DNA of 24,711 nt, taken from JBBSMX01 sp038232935 (lineage in GTDB: Bacteria > Bacteroidota > Rhodothermia > Rhodothermales > JANQRZ01). The first letter of the stretch is position 1, and the number at the start of each line of letters is the position of its first letter. The notes below the pieces were generated by a model. It was not told the DNA's origin, did no database searches, and worked only from the letters and a program-made list of their open reading frames with translations. The stretch covers positions 1-24,711 of the forward strand of contig JBBSMX010000053.1 in the NCBI GenBank assembly GCA_038232935.1. The letters run 5' to 3'. Below are positions 7,253-15,100 of the stretch, in pieces. A program made the translations under genes and the position numbers.

Positions 7253-8338
7253 CTAGCGTCTGAGACGGGCCACAGATTCTCCACCCGGCGTCCAGCGGAG
7301 GAACGTCAGCCCCGATGCCGGATTCGTCGTCAGCACGATGAACTCGATCCCCCCTTCCACGCGGCGCGCGCTCAGATCCACGGCGTAGAAGTCGTTGTCG
7401 ATCCGCGGGGTGGGTTGGAGGAGGCTGCGCTCCAGCAGCAGACGCGGCCCGTCCGGGCCGTCGTCGCGGCGGAAGACGTCGATGTGGACCCAGCCGGGGC
7501 GGGCGTTCAACACGAAGAGGCGATCACCGACGGCGGCGGCAGCGGGCGAGAGCAGGGGCGGCTCGTCCACGTCGCCGAGGGCGAAGAGCCGGCTCCGCTC
7601 GAGTTGTGGCGAGTCGAAGCCCGCGAGCACGAGCGTGTCGAGGACCGCGCCGGCGGGCGTGTCCGGCGTGAGCACGTCCACGACGGGTCGGTAGCCGGAG
7701 AGCGCGAGGACCGAGTCGCCCCACGCCCGGAGAAAGCCGAGGTGCCGCCAGTAGGGTCCGGCGAGGTCGTACCGGGCCTGTTCCTCGCCATCGAGGCTGA
7801 ACCGATAGAGCTTCGCCCCGCCCTCTTCGGGAGCCGTTTTGTAGAGCAACCCGCGCTCGGTCAGCAGCGCGTTCCCGTTCCGCTCCTCCGGCACGTCCAG
7901 GCTTCCCACCACGCGGTCGCCGACGACGAGGTCCACGCGGTAGCTGCCCCGGTTCAGCACGGCGACGGTATCCCCCCGCGTCCCGGCGAGGACCGGGAAG
8001 CTGAACGGCTCCCACTGGAACGCACTTTCGTACGCGCCCTCCGCGCTGAAGGTGACGAGCGCCCCGCGCCGGGTTTCCGCGACGACGATCCGGCCGTCGG
8101 GCAGGAGGGCGAGGCTGGTCGGGTATTCGAGGATGGCCTCGGGCGGCGGGACGATCCGGCGCACGAACGCGAGCGTGTCCACGGGTACCGCGGCGGCGAT
8201 CTCGCGCGAGATCGAGTCGGCGGGGAACAGCTCGCGGCTCAGCTTGCGCTGGTTCGAGGAGGGCAGGCAGCCGGCGAGCAGGGCGGCGGAAAGAAGGAAG
8301 AGGGGAAGAGGGGAAGAGGGGTCGTGGAGACGCAGCAT
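7253..8338 (-). CDS. Lipoprotein with beta-propeller (NHL-like) repeats
   Basis: A 361-residue lipoprotein. The N-terminus has a signal with lipobox LLAGC, followed by LPSSNQRK. The mature part repeats short beta-blade patterns such as PTSLALLPDGRIVVAETRRGALVTFSAEG-type segments (start EYPTSLALLPDGRIVVAE), GDTVAVLNRGSYRVDLV and GDRLFVLNARPGWVHIDVF, which look like a six-bladed NHL or 6-bladed propeller protein of the Bacteroidota periplasm or surface. No catalytic residues are apparent, so a binding role is likely, but that is inference. I chose ATG 8338 because it gives the shortest clean signal peptide. The start codon sits at the centre of a perfect 20-bp palindrome and the signal peptide is partly encoded by an 8-bp tandem repeat. 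The ATPase gene follows after 116 bp. Confidence 0.75.
   Translation of the reverse strand: MLRLHDPSSPLPLFLLSAALLAGCLPSSNQRKLSRELFPADSISREIAAAVPVDTLAFVRRIVPPPEAILEYPTSLALLPDGRIVVAETRRGALVTFSAEGAYESAFQWEPFSFPVLAGTRGDTVAVLNRGSYRVDLVVGDRVVGSLDVPEERNGNALLTERGLLYKTAPEEGGAKLYRFSLDGEEQARYDLAGPYWRHLGFLRAWGDSVLALSGYRPVVDVLTPDTPAGAVLDTLVLAGFDSPQLERSRLFALGDVDEPPLLSPAAAAVGDRLFVLNARPGWVHIDVFRRDDGPDGPRLLLERSLLQPTPRIDNDFYAVDLSARRVEGGIEFIVLTTNPASGLTFLRWTPGGESVARLRR
8298..8321. repeat. Three tandem copies of an 8-bp repeat inside a signal-peptide coding region
   Basis: AAGAGGGG occurs three times in exact tandem. On the minus strand it encodes part of the PSSPLPL segment of the lipoprotein signal peptide. 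Eight is not a multiple of three, so gain or loss of one unit would shift the frame of the lipoprotein gene. Confidence 0.8.
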
Positions 8339-8347
8339 GCTGCGTCT
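8328..8347. repeat. Perfect 20-bp palindrome, REP-like copy 1, contains the lipoprotein start codon
   Basis: The sequence reads identically on both strands over ten bases each way from the centre of GCATGC at 8335-8340. The ATG of the lipoprotein gene (8338-8336 on the minus strand) lies at the centre. Its core (CGCAGC-N2-GCTGCG) is shared with the palindromes at 13296-13321 and, less exactly, 18337-18360. Confidence 0.8.
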
Positions 8348-8472
8348 GACCGGGCGGCGTGGGCAGAGCATCGGGAACGGGTCGGAGGGTGGAAGAGTGG
8401 AGGATAGCGGATGGACGCGTGGGACAGCGAGCCCGCCTCCATTCTCAACCCTCTATTCTCCCTTTCCGCCCC

Positions 8473-9648
8473 TCACGGTGTCGCCGAGAGCACAAGGGCG
8501 ACATCGCGCTCATCGCCGTCGCGCAACACGCGGAGTTGGACGGTCTCGCCGGGGCGGCGGCTGCGCAGGAGCGCGCTCGCCGTGGCGGAATCCGGCGTGC
8601 GCTGGCCGTCCACGGCGAGGATCACGTCGTACGGCTGGATGCCCGCGGCCTCGGCGGGCGAGCGCGGGTCCACGCTGATGACGAGAAGCCCCTCCTCCAC
8701 GTCGAGGTCGAGCATCCGGGCTGCACGGGCGTTGAGCGCGCGCACGTTGAGGCCGGGCGGGGCGGGGCGGGCCACCTGCCCCGTCGTCCGAATCTCGTCC
8801 ACGACCCGCCGGACGCGCCATGCGGGCGTGGCGAACCCGATGCCGACGGAGTCGCCTGTGCGCGAGAAGATGAACGTATTGACGCCGATCACCTCGCCGA
8901 GCGCGTTCACGAGCGGCCCGCCGGAATTGCCGCGGTTGATCGCCGCGTCGGTCTGGATCATATCGCGGTAGACATGGCCCTCCTGCGGCGCGAAGTCCCG
9001 CCCGATCGCGCTGATGACCCCGACCGTCACCGTCGGCTCGGCCGCTTCGAAGAGACCGAACGGGTTGCCCAGCGCGATGGCCCACTCGCCGACGTAGAGG
9101 TCTTCGGTCTCGGCGAAGGCGAGGTACGGGAGCGGCGCTTCGGGCTCCACCTTCACGAGGGCGAGATCGCTCTCGGGGTCCGTCCCGACGAGGCGGCCGG
9201 GAAGCTCGCGGCCGTCGGGGAAGCTGACGGTGATCTTCGTCGCGTTCCCGGCGACGTGGTCGTTCGTGACGATGTAGCCGTCCGGCGAGACTACGAACCC
9301 GCTCCCGACACCCTGCACCTGCTGCTGGCGTACCTGGCCCTGCCGCTGTCCGAAGAAGTACTCGTAGAACGGATCGCCCGCGAACGGATCGCGGACGCGC
9401 ACCTGCCGCACTTCGATCACGTTGATCGACACGACGGCCGGGGCGACGTGCTCGACGGCGCGCGTGATCGCGGTCTGCCGCTGCGCGTAGATCTCGTCCA
9501 CCCCCGACGCTGACGACGGGTCGACGCGCTGCGGCGGCGGCGACCCTTCGGGGATCTGCTGCGACTGCGCCGGCTGGCGGCAACCGGATCCGATGAGGAC
9601 GAGGAGCGCGAGGAGCGTACTTTTGAGAAGAGAGACCCGAGTGGGCAT
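8473..9648 (-). CDS. HtrA/DegP-family serine protease, lipoprotein with one PDZ domain
   Basis: A 391-residue envelope protease and quality-control enzyme. The signal peptide ends in lipobox LIGSGC with Cys23, so it is probably membrane-anchored on the periplasmic side. The trypsin-like domain spans about 60-275 with a full catalytic triad: His131 in TNDHV, Asp161 in DPESDLALVKV, and Ser242 in NRGNSGGPLV. A Gln-rich loop (QRQGQVRQQQVQ, 101-112) precedes the GSGFVVSPDGYIVTNDH core. One PDZ domain follows (about 285-388; GLLVISVDPRSPAEAAGIQPYDVILAVDG begins near 310). DegP has two PDZ domains, so in layout this is closer to DegS. The start is ATG 9648. The frame runs on far upstream without a stop, but that part is antisense to two other genes. 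It is transcribed divergently from the 118-residue gene across 90 bp. Confidence 0.93.
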   Translation of the reverse strand: MPTRVSLLKSTLLALLVLIGSGCRQPAQSQQIPEGSPPPQRVDPSSASGVDEIYAQRQTAITRAVEHVAPAVVSINVIEVRQVRVRDPFAGDPFYEYFFGQRQGQVRQQQVQGVGSGFVVSPDGYIVTNDHVAGNATKITVSFPDGRELPGRLVGTDPESDLALVKVEPEAPLPYLAFAETEDLYVGEWAIALGNPFGLFEAAEPTVTVGVISAIGRDFAPQEGHVYRDMIQTDAAINRGNSGGPLVNALGEVIGVNTFIFSRTGDSVGIGFATPAWRVRRVVDEIRTTGQVARPAPPGLNVRALNARAARMLDLDVEEGLLVISVDPRSPAEAAGIQPYDVILAVDGQRTPDSATASALLRSRRPGETVQLRVLRDGDERDVALVLSATP

Positions 9649-9738
9649 AGCGATGGCTGTTGCAACAAGGAGGGCAGGCGGCACGTCCGCTGCTATACGG
9701 AAGCCCCTCTCATTCAGTTTCTCATCCCCTTCCCCTCT

Positions 9739-10095
9739 ATGGATCGCCTCCCGTTCTCCCTGCCGGACGTCGGCATCCGCGAGGTCAAGGGCTTCGTGCA
9801 CCTCGACGACGAGTTCCTCTCGATTGAGGTGTGGACGGCCATCCCCGGCCTCGCGCCGGACGACACGACGGTCATCAACGTAGCCCCGACGGCGCTGACG
9901 GAGATCCGCCTCAAGCCCGGCCTGATCCGCGACCGACTCCGCCTCATACCCGAGAAGGTCGAGCTCCTGCGCACCATGCCGGGCACCCATCGAACCGAGG
10001 TCGCACTCCGCATCGCACGCAAATACCGCGACGCGGCGCGGCGGCTCGCTGAAGAGATGCAGCACCGCATCACACAGCAGGAAATCGCCCGGTAG
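9739..10095 (+). CDS. Conserved-looking hypothetical protein, 118 aa
   Basis: I do not recognise this family. It is soluble, with no signal peptide or membrane helix. Residues about 10-75 look like beta strands with acidic loops (GFVHLDDEFLSIEVWTA, TTVINVAPTALTEIRLKPG). The C-terminal third (about 80-118) is a long charged helix (THRTEVALRIARKYRDAARRL) that could form a coiled coil. It reads as a real gene: the codon pattern is the same high-GC type as the neighbours, it occupies a slot with no competing ORF of family type, and it ends 8 bp before a convergent gene with a hairpin spanning both stops. It lies on the plus strand opposite most of its neighbours. Confidence 0.65.
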   Translation: MDRLPFSLPDVGIREVKGFVHLDDEFLSIEVWTAIPGLAPDDTTVINVAPTALTEIRLKPGLIRDRLRLIPEKVELLRTMPGTHRTEVALRIARKYRDAARRLAEEMQHRITQQEIAR

Positions 10096-10111
10096 GCCGC
10101 CCCCTACCCGG
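10089..10111. terminator. Hairpin across two convergent stop codons
   Basis: CCGG-TAGG at 10089-10096 pairs with CCTA-(C)-CCGG at 10103-10111 around a six-base loop, with one bulged C. The TAG stop of the 118-residue gene (10093-10095) pairs with CTA at 10104-10106, which is the TAG stop of the methyltransferase gene on the other strand. There is no T run, so terminator activity is a guess. Confidence 0.45.
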
Positions 10112-10769
10112 CCCGCCGCGCTGTCCCGATGACGTGCGGGCGGACGATGGGCAGCGGCATCGCGGCGTCGAACTGCTCGATCCGCACGTCGGCGAAGCCG
10201 GCGGCTTCGATGAGGCGGCCCGTCTCGCGGTCCGGACGGCAGCCGTCGGCGAGCACGCCCCACAGCGGTTTGATGCCGCGCTGCACGCGGCGGAGGAACG
10301 AGCCTTCCGGCGCGGCGACGTGCTCGATGAAGACGAACCGGCCGCCGGGCTTCAGCACGCGCCGCACCTCGGCGAGCGCCGCTGCGATATCCTCGACCGA
10401 GCACAGCACGAGCGTCGAGACGACGGCGTCGGCGCTCGCGTCCGGCAGGTCGAGGCGTTCGGCAACGCCGCCGATCACGTCGGCATCGATCCCGAACCGG
10501 CTCACTTTCTTCCGGAGGCGAGCGTGGAAGTGGGCGTTCGGCTCGACGCCGATCCACCGGACGCCGGGACAGTAGTACGGGAGGTTTACGCCCGCGCCCG
10601 GCCCGATCTCCACGACCGTACCCGTCAGTTCGCCGAGCAGCCGCTCTTTCCGCGCCCCGTAGAGCTCCCGGTCGAACCGCTCGCCGTGCGAGAGCAGCCA
10701 CGCGAACCACCGGGACCCGAGCCCGGTGCGGACCTCGGTACGGGGTTGTCTCGTATTATCTCTTCTCAC
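10104..10769 (-). CDS. Class I SAM-dependent methyltransferase (METTL7/UbiE-like)
   Basis: A seven-strand Rossmann methyltransferase using S-adenosylmethionine. Motif I is VVEIGPGAGVNLPYY, the acidic end of strand 2 is in WIGVEPNAHF, and motifs around VVSTLVLCSVEDIA and RRVLKPGGRFVFIEHV fit the UbiE/METTL7-like branch. C-terminal GCRPDRETGRLIEAAGF is also typical of that branch. The substrate is unknown. The frame is open to an ATG at 10832, but that start would leave only 17 bp to the divergent dodecin ATG, so I prefer GTG 10769 (about 221 residues). The longer form, 242 residues, cannot be excluded. The family homology itself begins near RTGLGSRWFAWLL. It converges on the 118-residue gene. 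Confidence 0.85.
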   Translation of the reverse strand: MRRDNTRQPRTEVRTGLGSRWFAWLLSHGERFDRELYGARKERLLGELTGTVVEIGPGAGVNLPYYCPGVRWIGVEPNAHFHARLRKKVSRFGIDADVIGGVAERLDLPDASADAVVSTLVLCSVEDIAAALAEVRRVLKPGGRFVFIEHVAAPEGSFLRRVQRGIKPLWGVLADGCRPDRETGRLIEAAGFADVRIEQFDAAMPLPIVRPHVIGTARRAG

Positions 10770-10849
10770 GGAGCGACGTGCGTTCTGCCCATCTAGCGTG
10801 CCTCCGCTCTCCGCTCGCCTCTTCTCACCCATCCAACCCTCTACCTGTC

Positions 10850-11068
10850 ATGGCTATCGCCAAAGTAATCGAGATCAGCTCCGAGTCCACCAAAGGCTTC
10901 GACGACGCCGCTGCGAACGCGATCAAAGAGGTCGCCAAAACCGTCAAGAACGTCAAGCACGTCTGGGTCAAGGATATGGAAATCCACGTCAAGGACGACG
11001 GCAGCTATCTCTACCGGACCGACTGCAAGGTGACGTTCATCGTCAAGGATTCCGATAAGCTGACCTGA
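10850..11068 (+). CDS. Dodecin, flavin-binding storage protein
   Basis: A 72-residue protein from ATG 10850. Dodecins assemble into hollow dodecamers that bind flavins and limit free-flavin photochemistry. The fold order is visible: strand (KVIEISSES), helix (FDDAAANAIKEVAKTVK), strand with the conserved Trp39 (KHVWVKDMEIHV), and last strand (YRTDCKVTFIV). The length and the Ser-rich turn before the helix fit the family well. The sequence upstream to 10778 is open but not dodecin-like. It is a single-gene unit on the plus strand, divergent from the methyltransferase and convergent with the GT87 gene. Confidence 0.92.
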   Translation: MAIAKVIEISSESTKGFDDAAANAIKEVAKTVKNVKHVWVKDMEIHVKDDGSYLYRTDCKVTFIVKDSDKLT

Positions 11069-11087
11069 TCTCTCTCCGATGCTGTCC

Positions 11088-11123
11088 CACGCATCCCGGC
11101 GGCTCAGGCTACCGGGGTGCGTG
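11088..11123. terminator. Hairpin between convergent dodecin and GT87 genes
   Basis: A 12-bp stem forms between 11088-11099 and 11112-11123 (CACGCATCCCGG with CCGGGGTGCGTG, one G-U pair), with a 12-base loop. It begins 20 nt after the dodecin stop, and the stop of the GT87 gene (11104-11106) lies in the loop. The bases after it on the plus strand are only moderately T-rich. Confidence 0.55.
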
Positions 11124-12399
11124 TCGTTTCGAGCGGGGACGGGACGCGGCGGCGCTCCCACATCCACACCGCCGCCACGCCGAGCAGCACGAGCGTGACG
11201 AGGAGGAAGCGGGCGTAGAACACGTCCACGACGGGGCGCGGCCAGTGGGCGAATGTCCACTCCATCTGCGGCTGCGGCAGCTTCGGAATCATAAACACGA
11301 GCACGCTCGCCGCGGCGAGGGCGCGCGCCCACGTCCCCCGGTGCCTCGCTTCCAGCAGGACGAACAGGTAGAGCGGGAGCGCGAGGACGTACGTGTGTTC
11401 CCACCCGAGACCCGAGACGAGGGGCAGCACGGCGAGCACGGCCACGCCCACGACCTCGCGCTGCAACCGCCCGAGGAAGTACGCAGCGTAGAGCCCCCCG
11501 AGCAGCCCGAGCGTCGCCGCCACGTTGACTGCTTTCGTCAGCGGGTGGAGCGGGGTGTCGTGCGAGCGGAGGTAGTCTGAGACCGGCTGCCGGAGGTGTT
11601 CGAGCACGCCGGTGATCGACTGGTTGAGGGCGTCCATGTTCGTGATCTCGGACCAGAACGGGACGAGGTCGAAGAAGTACTGCCGGTATAGTTCGGCCGG
11701 CACGAACGGCAGCAGCACGAGCGGCACGCCGACGAGCCCGACGAGCAGCCCCGCGCTACCGGGCGCGATCCACTTCCGCCGGAGCCCGAGCAGGCCGAGC
11801 GCGAGCGGGTAGAGCTTGAGCCAGAACCCGAGGCTCAGCACGAGCGCCGCCGCGAACGGCCGGTCCTTCCGCAACAGGACGAGGAACAGCAGCCCCGTCA
11901 GCAGCACGGCGACGTTCGCCTGCGCGTATTTCATGTTCTGAAATACCGGTGCCGTCGCCATCCCGATGAGCAGGAGCGAGACCCGCATAGGCGTCGAGAG
12001 CCGCTCGCCGCGCCACGCCTCGTAGAGCCAGAGCGTGAGGCCGACGCACACGGCCGCCATCACGGCGATGCCCACGACGGCGAGCATGAATGCCGGGGGC
12101 ATCGGGAGCGCCCGGAAAGGTAGGAACAGCAGCACGCTCGGCGGCGGGTACATGAACCCGTACGCATCCGGGTAGAGCGCGAGCGCGTCCTGCAAGAAGC
12201 GCCCGGCCGCCTCGTAGTAGTACGAGAAGTCCGCGACGGACGGCCGCACGCCCGCGAGCACGGGGACGTAGACGCGCGCCGTCAGCCACACCGACATCGC
12301 CGGCAGCAGCAGCACACTCAGCGCCGCGAGCAGGCCGATGAACGGGTAGCGTTTCCAGGTGTCGAGTAGCGCGCGCACGGATCGGACGGGAGGCATCAT
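11104..12399 (-). CDS. GT87 (DUF2029) polyprenyl-phosphate-sugar-dependent membrane glycosyltransferase
   Basis: A polytopic membrane protein of about 431 residues with roughly ten hydrophobic helices. The GT87 signature follows the first helix: DFSYYYEAAGRFLQDA, then LYPDAYGFMYPPPSVLLFLPF, where an Asp after the first membrane segment and the YPP motif are family hallmarks. Members such as mycobacterial PimE transfer mannose from polyprenyl-phosphate-mannose on the outer face of the membrane. The sugar and acceptor here are unknown. ATG 12399 (or 12396) is the most sensible start, and a TTG at 12411 is also in frame. It lies 22 bp after the stop of the TauE/SafE gene on the same strand, so the two probably form a transcription unit. 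The C-terminus is short and basic (MWERRRVPS). Confidence 0.85.
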   Translation of the reverse strand: MMPPVRSVRALLDTWKRYPFIGLLAALSVLLLPAMSVWLTARVYVPVLAGVRPSVADFSYYYEAAGRFLQDALALYPDAYGFMYPPPSVLLFLPFRALPMPPAFMLAVVGIAVMAAVCVGLTLWLYEAWRGERLSTPMRVSLLLIGMATAPVFQNMKYAQANVAVLLTGLLFLVLLRKDRPFAAALVLSLGFWLKLYPLALGLLGLRRKWIAPGSAGLLVGLVGVPLVLLPFVPAELYRQYFFDLVPFWSEITNMDALNQSITGVLEHLRQPVSDYLRSHDTPLHPLTKAVNVAATLGLLGGLYAAYFLGRLQREVVGVAVLAVLPLVSGLGWEHTYVLALPLYLFVLLEARHRGTWARALAAASVLVFMIPKLPQPQMEWTFAHWPRPVVDVFYARFLLVTLVLLGVAAVWMWERRRVPSPLETTRTPVA

Positions 12400-12421
12400 T
12401 CGGGGGGCCAAAGCTACGCAC

Positions 12422-13255
12422 TCACCCGAGCGCTCGCCAGATCAGCCGCAGCGCCACGAGGGTAGCGAGGGCGGCGAACGCCCACCGAATCGCTTCGACG
12501 TTCACGCGTGCCGCCACCTTCACGCCCAGCCGCGCCGTCAGAATCGCCGGGGCCGCCAGCCAGATCGCGTGCCCGAAATCGACGTACCCGACGGCCGTGC
12601 CGGGCGTGCCGGCTCCGAGCCCGGTGAGCATGTAGATCGCCACGCCACTGAGCGAGACGAGCACGATCGTCGCCATCGAGGTGGCAGTGGCCTCTTTGAG
12701 CCGGAGACGCAGCACTTGGTTATAAACCGGGACGAGCACAATCCCGCCGCCCACGCCTGCCGCACTCGCGACGGCCCCCGCCGCCGCGCCGGCCGCGGCC
12801 AGCGCTGGGACCGGCACCTTCTCGTCCTCCTCGCGCATCGCAACGGGCTCCCCGTCCTCCATTCGCTCCTGCAGCATCCGCACGACAGCCACCAGCAGAA
12901 TCACCGCCAGCACGAGCCCGAACACCCGCTTGTCGTACCACGGTTGCGTCGTCACGAGCACCGTCACAAGGGTGACGGACAGCGCCGCGAACAGGCCGGC
13001 GAGCCAGACGACGCGGCTCCGCACCATGCCCAGCTTCACCTGCGAGTACGTCCCCGACAGCGCGGTCACAAGCGTGCAGAACAGGCTGGACCCGGCCGTG
13101 AGCGGCACGATGAGCCCATCCGCGATCCCGAAGGCCTGGTAGAAAAAGAGCAGCACCGGCGCGAAGATGATCCCGCCGCCGACCCCGAGCAGCCCCGCCA
13201 CGAACCCGCCGGCGAGCCCCGCCGCGCCGAGAATCAGAATGCTCACCAAGTCCAT
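12422..13255 (-). CDS. TauE/SafE family sulfite exporter-like permease
   Basis: A 277-residue inner-membrane protein with about eight helices in two similar halves. Each half carries the glycine-rich TauE/SafE motif: GGFVAGLLGVGGGIIFAPVL near the N-terminus and GAVASAAGVGGGIVLVPVY in the middle. A hydrophilic loop (MEDGEPVAMREEDEKV) joins the halves. The family moves small anions such as sulfite, sulfoacetate or organosulfonates across the membrane. The actual substrate cannot be told. The start is ATG 13255 (MDLVSILILG). A GTG at 13279 is in frame but adds no family-like residues. The gene is followed closely by the GT87 gene, and a perfect 26-bp palindrome lies just upstream. Confidence 0.9.
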   Translation of the reverse strand: MDLVSILILGAAGLAGGFVAGLLGVGGGIIFAPVLLFFYQAFGIADGLIVPLTAGSSLFCTLVTALSGTYSQVKLGMVRSRVVWLAGLFAALSVTLVTVLVTTQPWYDKRVFGLVLAVILLVAVVRMLQERMEDGEPVAMREEDEKVPVPALAAAGAAAGAVASAAGVGGGIVLVPVYNQVLRLRLKEATATSMATIVLVSLSGVAIYMLTGLGAGTPGTAVGYVDFGHAIWLAAPAILTARLGVKVAARVNVEAIRWAFAALATLVALRLIWRALG

Positions 13256-13295
13256 ACGCTCAGGGAGAAGAGAAGCCACCGCTCATAAAACGACG

Positions 13296-13321
13296 TAGGG
13301 GCGCAGCGCGCTGCGCCCCTA
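13296..13321. repeat. Perfect 26-bp palindrome, REP-like copy 2
   Basis: Thirteen bases at 13296-13308 (TAGGGGCGCAGCG) are the exact reverse complement of 13309-13321. It sits in the 95-bp gap between the TauE/SafE start and the CtpA-type stop. The stem is very GC-rich and lacks a T tract, so it looks more like a dispersed palindromic repeat than a terminator, although it may stop transcription coming from the protease gene. Confidence 0.8.
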
Positions 13322-13350
13322 TGATGGGGAAACAAGATAAGCGACGGCGT

Positions 13351-15015
13351 CTACTCACCCGCCAGCACGCCACGGTACGCCGACGCATCGGCCAGTAAGG
13401 CCTTGGCGCGGTTGAACTGGAAGTCGTCACGGAACGAGGCTTCGATCTGCGCGCTCTCGCCGAGGTAGCGGGCGAGGATCTCGCGGCGGAGCCGCTCCTT
13501 CAGCCGGGGCGCGTGCCGCTCGAAGTCAAGCTCTTTCTCCTCGCCCAACTCGCCGCGCAGCGCCGCGATCTCGTCGGCGGTCTCGTCGTATCCCGCGCCG
13601 TCGAGGTCGTCGGCGAGGCCGTCGAGCGCCTGCTCGGCGCGGGTGCGGTAGGTGAAGTCCTCCGTGGCGAGCCAGTCGTGGAAGGCGCGGAGGTCGGCGT
13701 CACTGACGGTGAACGCGTCGCTCTGCGTCTCGTGCGTGGCGGCGTAGCGGTTGGCGAAGAGGAAGAACGCCGCCTGCCGCAGGAGCGCCGCCTCCAACTC
13801 GCTCATCTCCCCGAGACTCGCCTCCACGTCCGGCTCGATCCCCTTGCCGTCGAAGACGGGCCGGCCGCCGAGGGTCGTGTACGCCCGGCGGAGCGAGTCC
13901 GCCACCTCGACGGCCCGCCCACCCGCGGTGTCGCGGGAGTACTCGATGGCCTGGATGCACCGGCCGCTCGGGGTGTAATACTTCGCCGTCGTCATCTTGA
14001 GCGAGGTGTGGTACGGGAGGCCGCGGATGATCTGCACGAGCCCCTTCCCGAACGTCCGCTCCCCGACGACGATGCCGCGGTCGTGGTCCTGAATGGCCCC
14101 GGCGACGATCTCCGAGGCCGACGCGCTCCCGCCGTCCACGAGCACCACGAGCGGCACGTCCGGCGCAACGGGGGCCGACCGGCTCCGGTACACCCGCTCA
14201 CTCTCGGGCTGCCGCCCGCGCGTCGAGACGATGACGGAGCCCTGCGGCAGGAACTGGCCGGAGATATCGACGGCCGCCTCCAGCAGGCCGCCGGGATTGC
14301 CGCGCAGGTCGAGCACGAGGCCGCGTAGGGTCCCCTCCTTCTGCAGCTTCAGCACGGCGTCGTGGACCTCGGTGCTGGCGTCGCGCGCGAACCGCTCCAG
14401 CTTGACGTACCCGAGCCCCTCGGCCGGCGCGCCGACGTAGCCGGCGTACGTCACGTTTTTGAGTTGGACCGTGGAGCGCGTCAGCCGGAAGTCTAGCGGC
14501 TCCATCTCGCCCTCGCGCTCCACGCGGATCTCGACCGTCGTGCCGGGGTCGCCGCGCAGGAGGTCGCGGATCTCGTCCGATTCGAGATCCTCGGTCGGGA
14601 TGCCGGCGATGTTCGTGATGATGTCGCCGGTGCGGACGCCCTGCTCGAACGCGCTCGCCCCTTCGACGGGCTGGAGCACGACGGTCTTGCCGCCGCGCTG
14701 GCCGATGGTGAGGCCGACGCCGCCGTAGCGCCCGCGCGTGATGATGTCGATGTCCTCGTTGTCCGCCTCGTCGATGAAGACGGTGTACGGGTCGAGCGTC
14801 TGCAGCATCGCATCGATGCCCGTCCGCATGAGCTGCTCGGAGTCGAGGTCGTCGACGTAGCCGGTGGCGAGCTCCTCGTAGAGCTTGCCGAAGATGGTGA
14901 AGTTCTTCTTCAGCGCGAAGAAGTCGTCGTCGCGCGGCATGAAGGACCCGGCCAGCAGGCCCAGCGCGAGGGCGACGACGAAGACGGGGGCGGCGATGCG
15001 GAGCGGGCGGTTCAT
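13351..15015 (-). CDS. Carboxy-terminal processing protease, S41 family (CtpA/Prc-type)
   Basis: A 554-residue protease anchored by an N-terminal hydrophobic segment (about 6-25; IAAPVFVVALALGLLAGSF) and acting in the periplasm. The PDZ domain is at about 95-180 (GGVGLTIGQRGGKTVV, GVRTGDIITNIAGIP). The S41 catalytic core is at about 200-380, with LVLDLRGNPGGLLEAAV, nucleophile Ser299 in DGGSASASEIVAGA and general base Lys324 in GERTFGKGLVQ, exactly 25 residues apart as in E. coli Prc. The C-terminal 150 residues are helical and charged, as in other long CTPs. These enzymes trim or degrade envelope proteins from their C-termini. I start it at ATG 15015, since the frame to 15111 lacks signal character. 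It lies 85 bp downstream of tatC on the same strand. Confidence 0.93.
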   Translation of the reverse strand: MNRPLRIAAPVFVVALALGLLAGSFMPRDDDFFALKKNFTIFGKLYEELATGYVDDLDSEQLMRTGIDAMLQTLDPYTVFIDEADNEDIDIITRGRYGGVGLTIGQRGGKTVVLQPVEGASAFEQGVRTGDIITNIAGIPTEDLESDEIRDLLRGDPGTTVEIRVEREGEMEPLDFRLTRSTVQLKNVTYAGYVGAPAEGLGYVKLERFARDASTEVHDAVLKLQKEGTLRGLVLDLRGNPGGLLEAAVDISGQFLPQGSVIVSTRGRQPESERVYRSRSAPVAPDVPLVVLVDGGSASASEIVAGAIQDHDRGIVVGERTFGKGLVQIIRGLPYHTSLKMTTAKYYTPSGRCIQAIEYSRDTAGGRAVEVADSLRRAYTTLGGRPVFDGKGIEPDVEASLGEMSELEAALLRQAAFFLFANRYAATHETQSDAFTVSDADLRAFHDWLATEDFTYRTRAEQALDGLADDLDGAGYDETADEIAALRGELGEEKELDFERHAPRLKERLRREILARYLGESAQIEASFRDDFQFNRAKALLADASAYRGVLAGE

Positions 15016-15100
15016 GCGGGACCTCGGCGTTTGGTTCGGCGGCACATGGGGCTCAACGCGGCGGGAGCGGATATCCTTGCACACGAAACGACATCGGCGG

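Noticed and set aside
9649..10710. N-terminal extension of the HtrA-type frame on the minus strand, about 354 codons
   Set aside because: It is antisense to the 118-residue gene and overlaps the methyltransferase gene in another frame. The lipoprotein signal at 9648 is the true start.
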